A DNA stretch of 19,598 nt from Gloeopeniophorella convolvens (GCA_022496205.1 WTXD01000189.1:1-19598), one strand, 5' to 3'. Shown: positions 7,965 through 19,470, counted from the stretch's first letter. Translations and numbers: made by a program. Notes: a model not told the origin generated them from the letters alone.

Positions 7965-10900
7965 ATGGACAGCGCGCAGCACTCGACACACAGTTCCACC
8001 TCGTCTGCCATAGAAGTCTCCTCCTCTGCCGGCATTGGCCCTGGTTCTCCCTCTCTTCTCCCCTCCGCAGACGGTCGCAGCAGCTTTGCCAGGCGCAGAG
8101 CAAGCTGGGGAAGAGTCGAGTCGGGCCAAGACCCTCTCCAATTCGACCTTCTCTCCATGAACGACCCCGGCCCCTCCACTCGTCCCTCCCTCCCCGCCCA
8201 GTTTGTCCCCACCTATGCCGTCGACGACAGCGATGACCCCTTCGTCGCCCACACGCACCCCCTGGACGACCCGTTCGGTACTGCGCCCAGGGTTCCAGAC
8301 TACGCAGCCGAGAGTTACACGTACTCAAGCAACCCGCGCGCAGGTGCCTCGTCTGCCTCCCTCATCTCCTCGCACCGCGAATCGAGCACGTCCACCAACT
8401 ACGACGACTCGGCCCACCTCACCGCGAACATGTCCATCGACGCCGGCGCAGACGGCAGCTGGCGCGCCGACGCTGAGCACATCGCCGCCGCCACGCCGCG
8501 CTCGCGCCGTCGCACGCTGCGCTACAGCATGGGGCTCACCCCCATCGAGCGCACCGGCACTACCATCTCGCAAAGCCTGCGCCGCGTTTCGCTGCGCGTC
8601 GTCAACTTTGCCAGCGCAGGACTCGAGGACCACATCCGCCTCGCCGAGGCGGATGATCAGAACGCCAGCGACGCGGCGCGACGTGGCAAGGAGCGCGCGC
8701 AGGACGAAGGCGATGACGATGGCCTCGGCGACGAGAAATTAGACTCGGAGCTGCCTGAGCTGAGTAGGACGATGCCGCTGCGGGGGCGCACGCTGGGCTT
8801 ATTTGGGCCGACCAGCCGCGTGCGCTTCGCGATGTACAGGTTCTTGGTTTACCCGTGCGTGGCCATCCTCTACCTCGCTCTGCACCGCTGACAAGCCTCC
8901 CAGGTGGACCGAGCCCGCAATCCTCTGCCTAATCATGCTCAACGCCGTCGTGCTGACCATCCAGGCCTCGCGCACCTTCACCCTCCCCGCGCCGACCGAC
9001 GCGGACCCCGACCCCCCACCCACGCGCATACACGGCTACTTCCACACATGGGAAGACACCGCGATCTTCCTCCTCTTCGTGCTCTTCAGGTGCGCCCGCG
9101 CCCGCGCGCACGCTCCCGCCGCCACACCGCGCTGACCCGCTCCGCAGCCTCGAAGCGTTCGCGCGCACGTGCGTCTCGGGGCTCATCCTCGATCCCGAGG
9201 TGCCCCTCTCCGCCGTCTTCTCCGCGCCCTTCGCCCCCGCCGATACGCTGCACGCGCCGCCCCCCGCGCCGCTCGCGCGCTCTGCCACCGCCACGTCAAC
9301 GCTCTCCAGCACAGGCTCGGGGCTCGCGCGCAGCGGCACGCTGCTGCATCGCCTGCGCCGGTTGTACGCCAACACGACGCGCCCGTTCGCGCTCGCGAGC
9401 TCGTCCGCGTCGCTCGCGCCCGCCGCTCCTGGCGCCGCGTCAAGCGCGACGCTCGTCGGGCCGGCGCCACCCTCGCGCAAGCGTTCGGACACTGCCGCGA
9501 CGCTGCTCGAGAAGAGCGTGTCATCCGGCTCCGCGGCGTCCGCGCCCGGAGGCGCGCCGCCGAAGCCCGACGCGCTCGCGCTGCCGTTCCAGTTCAGCCT
9601 CGCGCTCGCGCGCGGCGTCACGCGGCGCAACCTGCCGTACCTGCGCCACAGCTGGTCGCGCATCGACGCGGTCGCGCTGCTCGGGTTCTGGGTCACGTTC
9701 TTGCTCGCGCAGACGGGCGCGGAGCGCGGCGCGCACCATATTGGCGTGTTTCGCGCGCTGAGCGTGTTGCGGACTGCCAGGCTGCTGGCGATCACGTCTG
9801 GTACGACGGTGCGTGGCGTGTGGCTGGGGGTTTTGAGGAGGGGTCTGATGGGTGTGTGTAGACGATCATGCGCTCGCTCAAGACGGCGCGCCCGCTGCTC
9901 GCGAGCGTCGCGTACTTTGTGCTCTTCGCAATGGCGCTCTTTTCGTGCGTGCGCCTCCACTCCATGTCCTGTATCTGATCTGATAGCGCGCGTCACGCAG
10001 GATTATCGGGATCCAGTCGTTCAAGGGCTCGCTCCGCCGCTCGTGCTACCTCCAGCCGACGCTCGGCCAGCCCGAGATCCAGCTCGGCCAGTCGTGCGGC
10101 GGGTACGTCGACCCGGGCAACTTTTCGGACATGCCGTACATTACGCGCGACGGGGGCACCGGCTCGCTCAAGGGGTTCGTGTGCCCGCTCGGGCAGGTCT
10201 GCAGGGTGCGTCGCTCGACTGGCGCGCGCGGCGGTGCTGAATGTTTGGATAGGAGGAGGATAATCCGGAAGGCGGCATTGAAAGTTTCGACACGATATAC
10301 TTTGCCGCGCTGCAGGTGATCATCGTCGCGTCTGCCAACGGGGTGCGTGCTGCTGTGACCCTTGCGTCGGGGACTCGCTGACGCTCGCGCCGGCGCAGTG
10401 GTCCCCGCTGATGTACTCGATGATCGACGCCGAGTTCTTCATTTCGTGCTTCTTCTTCATCGTTTGCATCGTCGTGCTCAACTTCTGGCTCATCAATCTG
10501 TTCGTCGCCGTCATCACGAACACGTTCTCGGCGATCAGGGAGGAGACGCACAAGAGCGCGTTCGGCGCCGCGCCGTGGGTTCCTCTCGCACCCTTCTATA
10601 AACGGTCTGCTGATTTTGCGGCCCGCGCAGTTTGCAGCCCGTGGTGGACGAGCAGGACGAGGCGTGGGCGGGGCCCGAGGGCCTCCGCCGCCCCGCGCGG
10701 CGCAACCCGATCCGCGAAATCTACGAGCACATCCGGTGGTGCTGGGTCGCGCTCGCGCTCGCGTCGCTCGTGCTGCAGGCGACGCGCGAGGTCGAGATCG
10801 GGCCGACGCACGAGCAGATCCTGCAGACGGGCGAGCTCGTCTTCACGCTCGCGTTCGACCTCGAGATCGTGGTGCGCGTGCTCGCCGCGCTGCCCGACTG

Positions 10901-13900
10901 GCGCGGCTTCTTCCTGCAGGGGACCAACTACCTCGACCTCGTGCTCGCGCTCGGCTCGAGCGCGATCCAGATCCCCGTCGTGCGCCACTCGGGCGTGTAC
11001 CCGTGGCTGACGATCTTCCAGCTCGCGCGCTTCTACCGCGTCATCCTCGAGATCCCACGCATGAAGCCGCTGCTGCTCTCCGTGTTCGGAAACATGTACG
11101 GCCTCGCGAACATGACGCTCTTCCTCATCCTCGTCAACTACGTCGCGGCGCTTGTCTCCGTGCAGCTGCTCCGCGGCGACATGGCGCCCGGCGACGCGAT
11201 GAACTTTGGGCAGATCTTCACTGCGTTCCTCGCGATCTACCAGGTCTTCTCGTCCGAGAACTGGACGGACATCCTGTACGATTCGGCAACGGCCGAGGTC
11301 GCGCTCGGCCAGTCCGCGATCGTCGTGCTCTTCATCGTCGCGTGGTTCTTCTTTGCGAACTGTACGCCACCCGCTCTTCTTCTTCTTTGCTCGACCGCGC
11401 GGGCTAACGACGCGGCGCGCGTGCAGTCATCGTGCTGCAGATGTTTATCGCCGTCATCAACGAGAACTTCAGCGTCGCGGAGGAGGCGAAGCGCGGGCAG
11501 CAGGCGAGCCACTACTTCCATTCGCAGGCACCGGAGAAGGCCCGCGCGCCGTGGGTGCGCAAGCTCAACCCGTACCGCTGGTTCCGCGCCTCGCCCAAGG
11601 CGATCGTCGTCGAGAACCTGCCGTCGAGCCTCGTATTGCCCATGCAGAAGGCGCTCGTGCAAGACATGGGCCTGCCGAAGCCGGAGCGCCGGCCGAGCGT
11701 GGTAAGCGTAGATTCGGGCGCCGCTTGAGGCTTGCGGAGCCGTCGCTGATTGCGCGGGCACAGGCGCGGACGGGCGAAGGCGGGACGCGCGTGCGGCACC
11801 TCGCGAACAAGTCGTTAAACATCCTGCAGCAGCTTTTCATCGGTGATACGCAGTCGAACGACGTGCCGCTCGCTACGCTGCGGCATGCGCGGAAACACAG
11901 CGTCACGCTGCAGGACCAGGCCGACGAAGAGACCGAGCGGCACCTGTAGGCCGTTTATCTGTGCCCTCCGTGCGACGTTCGGTGCTCACGCGCCCCGCAG
12001 CGACCTGATTGCAACTGTGAACAACGAAGCGGCGGCCGTTGAGGACGCCAACGACGCGCAAGACGAGCGCCGCGCGCTGAAGGCCGACTTTATCCGCAAC
12101 CATCCCTCGTACGACAAGACGTTCTGGATCTTCTCGCAGAAGAACCCCGCGCGCCGGTTCTGCCAGATGCTCGTGCGCCCCGCGGGCGGCGACCGCATCT
12201 ACGGGCGCCCGCCGTCGACGATCGCGCACACCGTGTTCCAGTTCGTGCTCCTGCTGACCGTCATCGGCGGCGTCGTGGTCGAGTCGATCGCGACGCCGGT
12301 GTACCGGCGCGGCTTCTACGCGGAGCACGGGCGCGTGCGCGGCTCGTGGTTCGACGTCGCCGAGTCCGCGTTCGGGCTGACGCTCGTGGTCGAGTTCGCG
12401 ATCAAGATCGTCGCGGACGGGTTCCTGTTCACGCCCAACGCGTACATCCGCAGCATCTGGAACGTGCTCGACTTTTTCATCATGGCCGGCCTCGTCGTGA
12501 ACGTCACGACGGGGCTCGTGTTCATCGGCGGGCTGAGCCGCTTCACGCGCTCGCTCAAGGCGCTCCGCGCGCTCCGGCTGATCACGCTGATCGAGAAGAT
12601 GCGCTCGACGTTCGAGTCGCTCATCATCTCGGGCGCGTCGCGCATCCTCGACGCGGCGCTGCTCGCGATCCTGTACATGATCCCATACGCGGTGTGGGGC
12701 CTCAACATCTTCGCGGGGCTCACGAACCAGTGCAACGACGGGAACAGCGCCGGCTACGCGGACTGCATCAACGAGTTTGAGAGCTCGGTCATCGGGGACG
12801 ATGGCGCGTTCACGTTCCCCGTGCCGCGCGTGTGGGCGCACCCGAGCCCGTCGACGACGTTCTCGTTCGACTCGTTCCGCGCGTCGCTGCTGATCCTGTT
12901 CGAGATCGTGTCGCTCGAGGGGTGGATCGACGTCATGGACGTCGCGACGAGCATCACGGGCAAGAACCTGCAGCCGCAGACGAACGCGTCGCAGGTCAAC
13001 GCGATCTTTTTCCTGGTCTACAACCTGCTCGGCGCGATCGTCATCCTGACGCTGTTTGTTAGGTAAGCGCGATGACTCGTCTCGCGCTGGAACGATAATT
13101 GAGATCGTTTTTTTTGCGCGCAGTATCATCATCGGGAACTTCAGCTCAAAGACGGGCACGGCGCTGCTGACACAGCCGCAGAGGGAGTGGATCGACTTGC
13201 AGAAGCTGATTACGCGCCAGCGACCGTCGAAGCGCCCGAAGAAGCGGCCCACGTTCAAGCTTAGGGCGTGGTGCTTCGATCGTGCAGTGCGCAAGCACGG
13301 CTGGTGGTCCCGGATGATGACGGTCTTGTTCACGGTTCACGTCTTCGCCCTCATGTGAGCGCCTCGTCCAAGCTGCTGCCGAGAGCGCTCTGACGGGCCG
13401 GTTACAGGACTCAAACGTTCGCGTCGCAGAGTTTCGTAGACGCGCTTCGAAGTAAGCCGGCGCTCAGTCGAACCTTCGCGACCTTCTGACGAAGCACACA
13501 GACGACTTCTTCCTGTTCATTACCCTGCTTTACGTCGTCGACATCCTCGTGCGCTTCTACGGGCTCGGTTGGCACAGCTTCCGCGCCAGCGGCTGGAACA
13601 TCTTCGACGTCATCGTCGCGTCTGGAAGCTTGATCACGACGATCTCAGTGCGCGTCGGCGCAAGCGGTTACGTCATCGACCAGCTGCAAAAGCTGTTCCT
13701 CGTCAGCATCGCGTTCAAGCTCATCCAGCGCATGAACAATCTGAACAAGTTATTTAAGACTGCCGTGTACGTCGCCACTGTACTCGCTTTGCGGCTTCTC
13801 TGATCAGCGTGGGCCGTATCTAGTGCCAGCTTGCCCGTCATTCTGAGCCTGCTTTCGCTCTGGATCATTCTTTTCGTGTTCTTCGCCATTCTTTTCGTAG

Positions 13901-15660
13901 AGGTTTTCAGCTTGACAAAGTGGAACACTGGCGAGACGCGCAACCAGAATTACTCTAGTATGGGCAACGCGCTCGTCATGCTGACATTTATGAGCTCTGG
14001 GTATGTACTCTCGTCCTTGGGCCTCTCCTTATCTGATTTTCGCTTAGGGAGGGTTGGAATCAGTACATGCACGACTAGTGAGTAGACGGACATTACGGTA
14101 ATCGGGTTCCTGACGGCGACGTACAGCGCAATCACCTACCCGAGATGCACCAACTCCTCTACCGATGACCAAGAGTCGGACTGCGGTAGTGTGGGGTGGT
14201 CCTTCACGCTTTTCATCGCGTGGAACCTCCTGAGCATGGTGCGTGGTCCCTTGAGCTCTCTGACACGCATTCTGACCTGGGAGCACGCCAGTACATCTTC
14301 GTGAACATGTTCACTGGTGAGCTATAGTCCGTCTCAGCGCACGTCATCCAGTGTACTCACATAGCGCAGGTGTTGTGGTCGAGAACTTTTCCTATGTGTT
14401 CCAGATCACGGGAGGTGCCAAGGCAGTCACGCGAGAGGAGATGCGAGCTTTTAAAAAGGTTTGGGCCGAGTTTGCCAACCAACGAACCGGGTTCCTCGAG
14501 CGTGCACAATTCGTACCCTTCTTCAGGGTGAGTGCCTCCTACTTGCTCGCGCATCCGGGTCACTGACATCTCTCAAGAAACTCGGCGGCATCTTCGAAGT
14601 TCGGATCTACCCGACCGAGTTCAGCGTCGCGAACATCCTTGCATCCTGTCAAGATACAGGCGACACGGACTACTCGTACAAAACCAGCAAGTTGATAGAC
14701 GGCATCGACCTCAGGCTGCTCAACGGCACGCTCGCGAGAATCGACTACGACGCAATTCGCAGACGCCGCAAGCTGTTCAGCAGACTCTATCACGAAGCAA
14801 TTTTCACGCACCAGCATGGCAAGGGATATCGTTCACAGATATGCTGTTGCTCCTTTCCCACCACAAGCTGATCGTCGACAACGAAGCTCTGATGTACGTA
14901 ACACTGTATGCTCTACATGCACACCATGACTCACTCCATTGTACAGGTTAAAGGACCTCGTCGTGCGGACGGAGACTAACGAGTTTGTCACTGACCTGGT
15001 CAACTTGGACCGCGTTCGGTCGCTACTAAAAACCATACACTACCGACGGCGCTTCCTGGCCACGCGGCAGCAAGCCCGCGATTCCAAGATCGACCAAGGT
15101 GCTTTCCCTCCTCAATTGGTGGTAACCGCGCGACGCTGACAGACCCATCACAGACGTGCCCGAAATCATCGTCGAGTCGGACCTCCCCTCGACACCGCCG
15201 CCGCCCCACACGACGCGCGACATCACCTCCGTCACGCGGCGCTCGCTCGTCACGAGCTGGGCCGAGCCCGAGACGCCCACGCAGCGTGATCAGTTCGACT
15301 ATCCCGACCTGTCGCCTGCCGGGTCCTCGCCGCAGTCGACGAGGCTTGCGTCGTGATCGTCGCGTGAGCGACATGAGCGCGCTCTCTGCGGACCTTGGGC
15401 TGCGCTATACGTGCGTGCAGATTTTTGTGTGCAGGCGGCTGTTACTATATGCTGACGCTTCCCCGACGCGCGCAGACGCGACTTATCGATGTTCCGCGAT
15501 TCGACGTTCTCGCCGGAGGACGACCACGATGTACTCGCGACGATGCAGAATTCGTCATGGGGAGGTGAGCAGCCCACTCGATCAACTTCATCGGTTGCGA
15601 ACAGCGCTGACGAGTCCCGCTATGATGCTCGAAGCAGAGGAAGAGGAGCAGAAGCGATGA
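7965..15660 (+). CDS. CCH1: Cch1, pore subunit of the high-affinity calcium channel
   Basis: Cch1 is the four-domain voltage-gated-like channel that, with Mid1, imports Ca2+ across the fungal plasma membrane and feeds calcineurin signalling. Exons by GT-AG and frame: 7965-8854, 8904-9089, 9148-9808, 9862-9944, 10001-10205, 10253-10342, 10399-10574, 10631-11361, 11427-11701, 11764-11945, 12001-13062, 13124-13354, 13408-13451, 13502-13766, 13824-14000, 14048-14077, 14127-14238, 14292-14316, 14370-14527, 14578-14893, 14947-15098, 15154-15352, 15476-15564, 15605-15660. They total 6395 nt, one short of 2132 codons. A Ser-rich cytoplasmic N-terminus (about 1-275) precedes domains I (about 285-755), II (775-1020), III (1195-1520) and IV (1580-1825), then an EF-hand-like tail. 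Pore residues are N704, E973, E1466 and E1754. The Arg/Lys-rich S4 is clearest in III ([15 protein letters not shown]). A -1 frameshift at about 14823-14825 would remove the last ~190 residues. The last three exons are less certain; exon 24 could start at 15638. Confidence 0.93.
14048..14077 (+). other. CCH1: 30-nt microexon carrying the domain IV selectivity filter of CCH1
   Basis: The exon is flanked by introns 14001-14047 (GTATGT..TTAG) and 14078-14126 (GTGAGT..ACAG). It encodes EGWNQYMHD, continuing from FMSSG in the exon before. The Glu codon at 14049-14051 is the domain IV pore residue. Frame and conserved pore sequence on both sides support it. It is too short for simple ORF detection. 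Confidence 0.85.
14292..14316 (+). other. CCH1: 25-nt microexon of CCH1, start of the last S6 segment
   Basis: It lies between introns 14239-14291 and 14317-14369 and encodes YIFVNMFT plus the first base of a Gly codon. It joins WNLLSM upstream to [10 protein letters not shown] downstream, the conserved end of S6 in domain IV. Confidence 0.85.
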
Positions 15661-15952
15661 TTCTGGACCTGTTGTACCACGCCCACGCACGCACGCACTC
15701 CCCCACCCTCCCTTTTTCCCTTCTCTGACTCATGGACGCTATGTGGACCTCTAGATCTTGCACTTACCTCGCTTATATTATGCTAGACTGCATTTGTACT
15801 ACACTCATTGTTGTTATACCTGATCTCTCATCGGCAGCATGGAATCAAGTAAATTTCCAAAAACATAATGCGACGCTGGTGTTAGTCATGGTGGGTTGCA
15901 CGCAACGCATGAGAACAAGTGGAAAGGGATATGATATACAATCTGGCGCATG
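15661..15952. other. tail-to-tail intergenic region, CCH1/TIF32
   Basis: This 292-bp stretch between two convergent stop codons must hold both 3' UTRs and polyadenylation sites. It has an acgcacgcacgcac run and pyrimidine block at 15681-15725, then becomes AT-richer (15775-15880). No exact AATAAA is seen in either direction. The two transcripts may overlap. Confidence 0.6.
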
Positions 15953-18900
15953 TCATGAAGCACATAGTAACCTACTGCTGGCCCGCAATCTCGACGGCTT
16001 CCACACGTTCTTCGTAGTCTGGAACCCGTCGTCCTTCTTGTCCGCCTTCTTTGGCTCCTCGGGCGCAGTGGCAGGCGGCGCGGCGGCAGGCGGCGCAGCG
16101 GAAGGTGGCGCAGAGCTGCCACCCCCTGCCTGGCCTGCCTGCTCGCGCGCGCGCCAGCCGCCCCGGCACCGCCACGGCCAAACAGCTTCGGTGGGCCAGA
16201 TGCGGGCGCGGGGCTCTCGGAACGCGGTGGCGTGCGGGTCGAGGCAGACACAGTGGGGGTGGGAGTGGCGACAGCGGGGGGCGCGCCTGGGCGGCGCCAG
16301 GCGGCGGCGTCCGGCGCAGCTGCTGCGGGGGCCGCGGTCGCAGCAGCGGCGGCCGGCGGCGCACGACGCCGCTCCTCGGCCCTCCGCGCCGCCTCCTCCT
16401 CGCGCTGCTGCTGCAGCCGGATGCGTTCGAGGTCCGCCGCGCGCTGCCGCTCGCGCTCCTCGCGCTGGCGCACGACCTTCGCCTCCTCCTCGCGCTTCGC
16501 AGCCTCCGCTTCCTCGAGCGCGCGCGCTTCCTCTGTGGCGCTGAGTCAGTGACCAGACGAGGCGCGCGGACGGGCGCGGAAGCGTACCCTCTATCTTCCG
16601 CTGCTCGGCTTCCTCTTCCTCCCGGAGGGCCTGCTCCTCTGCCTCGGCGCGCGCGCGCTCCTCCTCACGCTCCTCGATGATCGCCGCGCGGCGCTTAGCC
16701 TTCTCCTCGTCGATCTTGGCCTGGGCCGCGGCGCGCTTGCGCTCGTACTCGGCACTGCGTTTGTCGAGGATGGCGGCCGCGCGCGTCTCAAACTCGGGGA
16801 GCATGCGCGCGAGACGCTTCTTCGTCTCGAGGTCGCGCTTGTGCCCGAGGCGTGCGGCCTCGATGCGGCCCTTCTGGATCTGCTCGAACGTCGCGCGGTC
16901 GTTCGCCTGCTGCAGCTCGTAGTCCTTCCCGAGCAGTGGGCGCTCCTCCTGGCGGAACGCGCGCTCGATGTGGTCGATCCGCTTCGAGATGATGCGCAGC
17001 CGTGCCTCGCGCTCCTTCTTCTCCTTCTCGAGCTGCTCGACTTGGAGCCGCATGAGGTTGTCGGTGTTCAGGTTCTCGACATCCTATGCCCGGATATGAG
17101 TACCATGCAACCAACCGCAGCCGCAAAGACTCACGTCTATATCGACCTTGAGATTGCCGCGGTCGCGCAGGCTCTGCGCCAGCTGACGCGCCTCCTCGTT
17201 CTTGCGCTGCTGGATCTCCGCCTTCGCGCGCTCGACCTCGCGCTTCCGTGCATCCTCCATCGCACGGCGGTTCTCGTTGACCTTGGCCTGGCGCGACTCC
17301 TCCGAGCGGCGACTCTGCTCCTCCTTCTCCTTCCGCGCTGCGAGCTCAGAGAGCAGCTCGCGACGACGCGCGACGATAGCGCGGCGTAGCTGCAGGGCCT
17401 TGCGCTCCGCGTTGGCCGCTGCGACGAGCGTGGCGACGCGCGCCTGCTGTTCCTCGGCTGTCGGCACTGGCGGCGGGTCGAGGATGGCGAGAGCATGGTG
17501 CAAGGCATTGGCGATGTCGCTGAGACGGGTGCGCACGAGTGACGCAGCAGACGGCTGGATGACAATGCCGCGCGCCGAGGACGCCACCTGCGTGTCGTCG
17601 GAGCCGAGGAAGGGTTCATCAACGAACACAATGGTGCCGGACACATGGTCAATGCGTATGTTGAGCTCGCCCGCGTGGGTACCGCGCATGATGTACGCCT
17701 CGACCTGCTCCGGCTCGTAGATCGTCGGGTCGCCGCTGCTGGCAAGATTGTCGCGGAGAGGCTGGAGGAGCTCAAGCAGATTTTCGATGGTAATAGAAGA
17801 GTAGACTTGAGATAGCTGCGAGATGAGGCGCGAGAGGAGGGCACGCTGCAGCAGGGGCAGGTATGGTGCATACAAGGCATTCTCAGACAAGGAACGAAAG
17901 AGCGGAGCAACTTCAGTGCACAGGGTCAAGGGGTCGAAAGTCACTTCGAGGATGTTGTAGAGGGAACGGATGTCCTCCGAAACGAGCTTGAGCACGTTGC
18001 GCGAGAGCTACGGTATGGTAAGCGAGGCACGGATAGGCAGTCGACAAGAGACGCACCGCATCCTTGAGAAGACCGCCCCTGGTGGGCGTCTTGGACAGGC
18101 CAAGAAGTGACGTAAGCCGACCCGTCCTGCCCTTGAGCTCTTCCACAGACTCCGCCACCTTCTGGTTGACCGGGACAGCGAGCGCGCTGACCAGCACCTG
18201 ACCAGCGAGCTTGCTGAGCTCTTCGTTCGACTTGCCACCAATCGTCGTGGTGATGGCATAGAATTTCCCCCACGCTGCGGCGTGGTACAGCGCGTTGCCA
18301 CTCATCAAAAAGATCTTGGTAAGCTTTTCGTAGTAGTTGGCCATCATCGCGGGGCGCGGCGCCTTCTTCGCCATGATAAGGAGGTTGTGCACATCCTCCA
18401 CGGAGCGGAAGGCCTCCTGCCAGAGCTCGAGCTCGACGGACGTGTTGAGCTGCGCGAAGCGCGCATCCAGGTAGTGCTGGAGCGTGTCGGCGTCCTGGAG
18501 GTTGACGGAGTGTGGCTGGTGTGCATATTTTGCAACATTCGACAGGTGCAAGCGGAGAGTCTCGCACAGCCGGCGGAACTCGACCTTCCGCTGGTGCTTC
18601 AGGCAGAACTGGAACGCCTGCTGCGCGATTTGCTGTACGGCACCATGAGTCAGCCAGCTGCACGGTGCCGAGCAGCATGCGACGCACATGGTAGATAATT
18701 TGCAGGCGGGCGTTGTTCTTGAGGGTCTCCAACGCAGTACGATAGCTTTCCCACAAGAACTTGAGCCATGGAGTGACGAGCGCGCGGTCGGTGCGATCGC
18801 GGCTTTGGTCGCCGCTGACGGCGCCGAGGAGTATGCTCTCGGGCGTCTCGGTGGCCTCGAGGTCGTCGACGTCCGCGACGGCATCGGCAGCCGCCTTCTC

Positions 18901-19224
18901 TGCCTTCTCCTGCGCCTCCTGGACCTTGGCATCGGCGAGGCTGACGAACTTTTGGATGACGACTTCGATAGAGCCCACGCTCGTGTTCTGGGCGATATTT
19001 TTGTACTGCATGAGACCCTCTTTCGCAATGCGGCCCTTGCGCATGTCGACACAGAGCTCGACGAAGCGGATCATGATGGGCTCGAGGGAGGCTAGCGGGG
19101 TGGATCGGAAGCGCTTCGAGGAGAACATCTCCGTGAGCGACTGCAGGGCTGCATGCGTCTGTCCGACAGAGACGAGACCCTCCGCCTGCTTGAGGATCGT
19201 CTCTGGTTTTGTCATGGGAGCCAT
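15953..19224 (-). CDS. TIF32: eukaryotic translation initiation factor 3 subunit a
   Basis: eIF3a is the large scaffold of eIF3, which binds the 40S subunit and organises mRNA recruitment and scanning in the cytoplasm. Exons on the minus strand are 19224-18688, 18632-18057, 18007-17135, 17083-16588, 16532-16170 and 16125-15953, giving 3018 nt or 1005 residues plus stop, near the yeast 964. The N-terminus ([20 protein letters not shown]) matches the conserved start of the family. Helical repeats run to about residue 400, including [16 protein letters not shown] and [23 protein letters not shown] domain with winged helix lies around 400-510 and a long Arg/Glu/Lys coiled coil from about 560 to 860. 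An Ala/Pro/Gly-rich tail ends with [15 protein letters not shown]. Introns 1-4 are 49-55 bp with ordinary donors. The last intron (16126-16169, donor GTGCCG) is weak, and a GTGGCG donor 6 bp upstream would also keep frame. Confidence 0.95.
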
Positions 19225-19236
19225 GTTGGGTACTCT

Positions 19237-19245
19237 TCAAGACAT
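19237..19245 (-). promoter_or_regulatory. two-codon upstream ORF in the TIF32 leader
   Basis: On the minus strand ATG-TCT-TGA ends 12 nt before the TIF32 start codon. If it lies in the mRNA, ribosomes must bypass it or re-initiate to make eIF3a. Whether it is used cannot be told from sequence. Confidence 0.4.
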
Positions 19246-19247
19246 CA

Positions 19248-19292
19248 CTGCGATAAGAGACAGACAAAAGGGAGAGGCCAGAGGACACCCAC
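19248..19292 (-). other. possible 45-bp intron in the TIF32 5' UTR
   Basis: On the minus strand the sequence runs from GTGGGT through a pyrimidine-rich stretch to TTATCGCAG. Its length is in the range of the other introns here. The first intron base is the G of an upstream ATG (19294-19292) that is out of frame with TIF32, so splicing would remove that start. Confidence 0.45.
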
Positions 19293-19355
19293 ATGTGAAT
19301 CGGTGTGTACTGCTACAACGTAGTAGTACAGGACGTAATATCGTGTGAGGGAGAG

Positions 19356-19470
19356 TCAGGATCGCCGGAGACGAGGCCGCTGATTGTGTATGCGTAGCTC
19401 GCCGTCGAGCGCAGCGTCGAAGACGTTAGCGGTGTCGTCGGTGTCGTCGGGAATAGTCACGAAAATGATT
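19356..19470 (-). CDS. possible terminal exon of an unidentified upstream gene
   Basis: On the minus strand a frame without stops runs from a possible acceptor (caatcag, 19477-19471) to TGA at 19358-19356, giving about 37 codons. It reads as a plausible mixed protein end (IIFVTIPDDTDDTANVFDAA, then a basic Arg-rich tail), with a repeated Asp-Asp-Thr. There is no ATG, so it would have to be the last exon of a gene lying beyond the window edge. A TAA just upstream in frame means it needs the splice site. No family is recognised and chance is a real alternative, because it also falls where the TIF32 promoter is expected. Confidence 0.27.

Noticed and set aside
8929..9996. 355-codon minus-strand open frame opposite CCH1 exons 2-4
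   Set aside because: It is a shadow of the same codon bias, low in complexity, and spans CCH1 introns.
11903..13333. 476-codon minus-strand open frame opposite the CCH1 domain III exon
   Set aside because: It is an Arg/Asp-rich shadow produced by strong GC-ending codon bias on the coding strand; it crosses three CCH1 introns and has no domain.
16051..16680. Plus-strand open frames opposite the TIF32 tail
   Set aside because: They are Ala/Arg/Leu-rich complements of the coiled-coil and Ala/Pro tail and have no recognisable domain.
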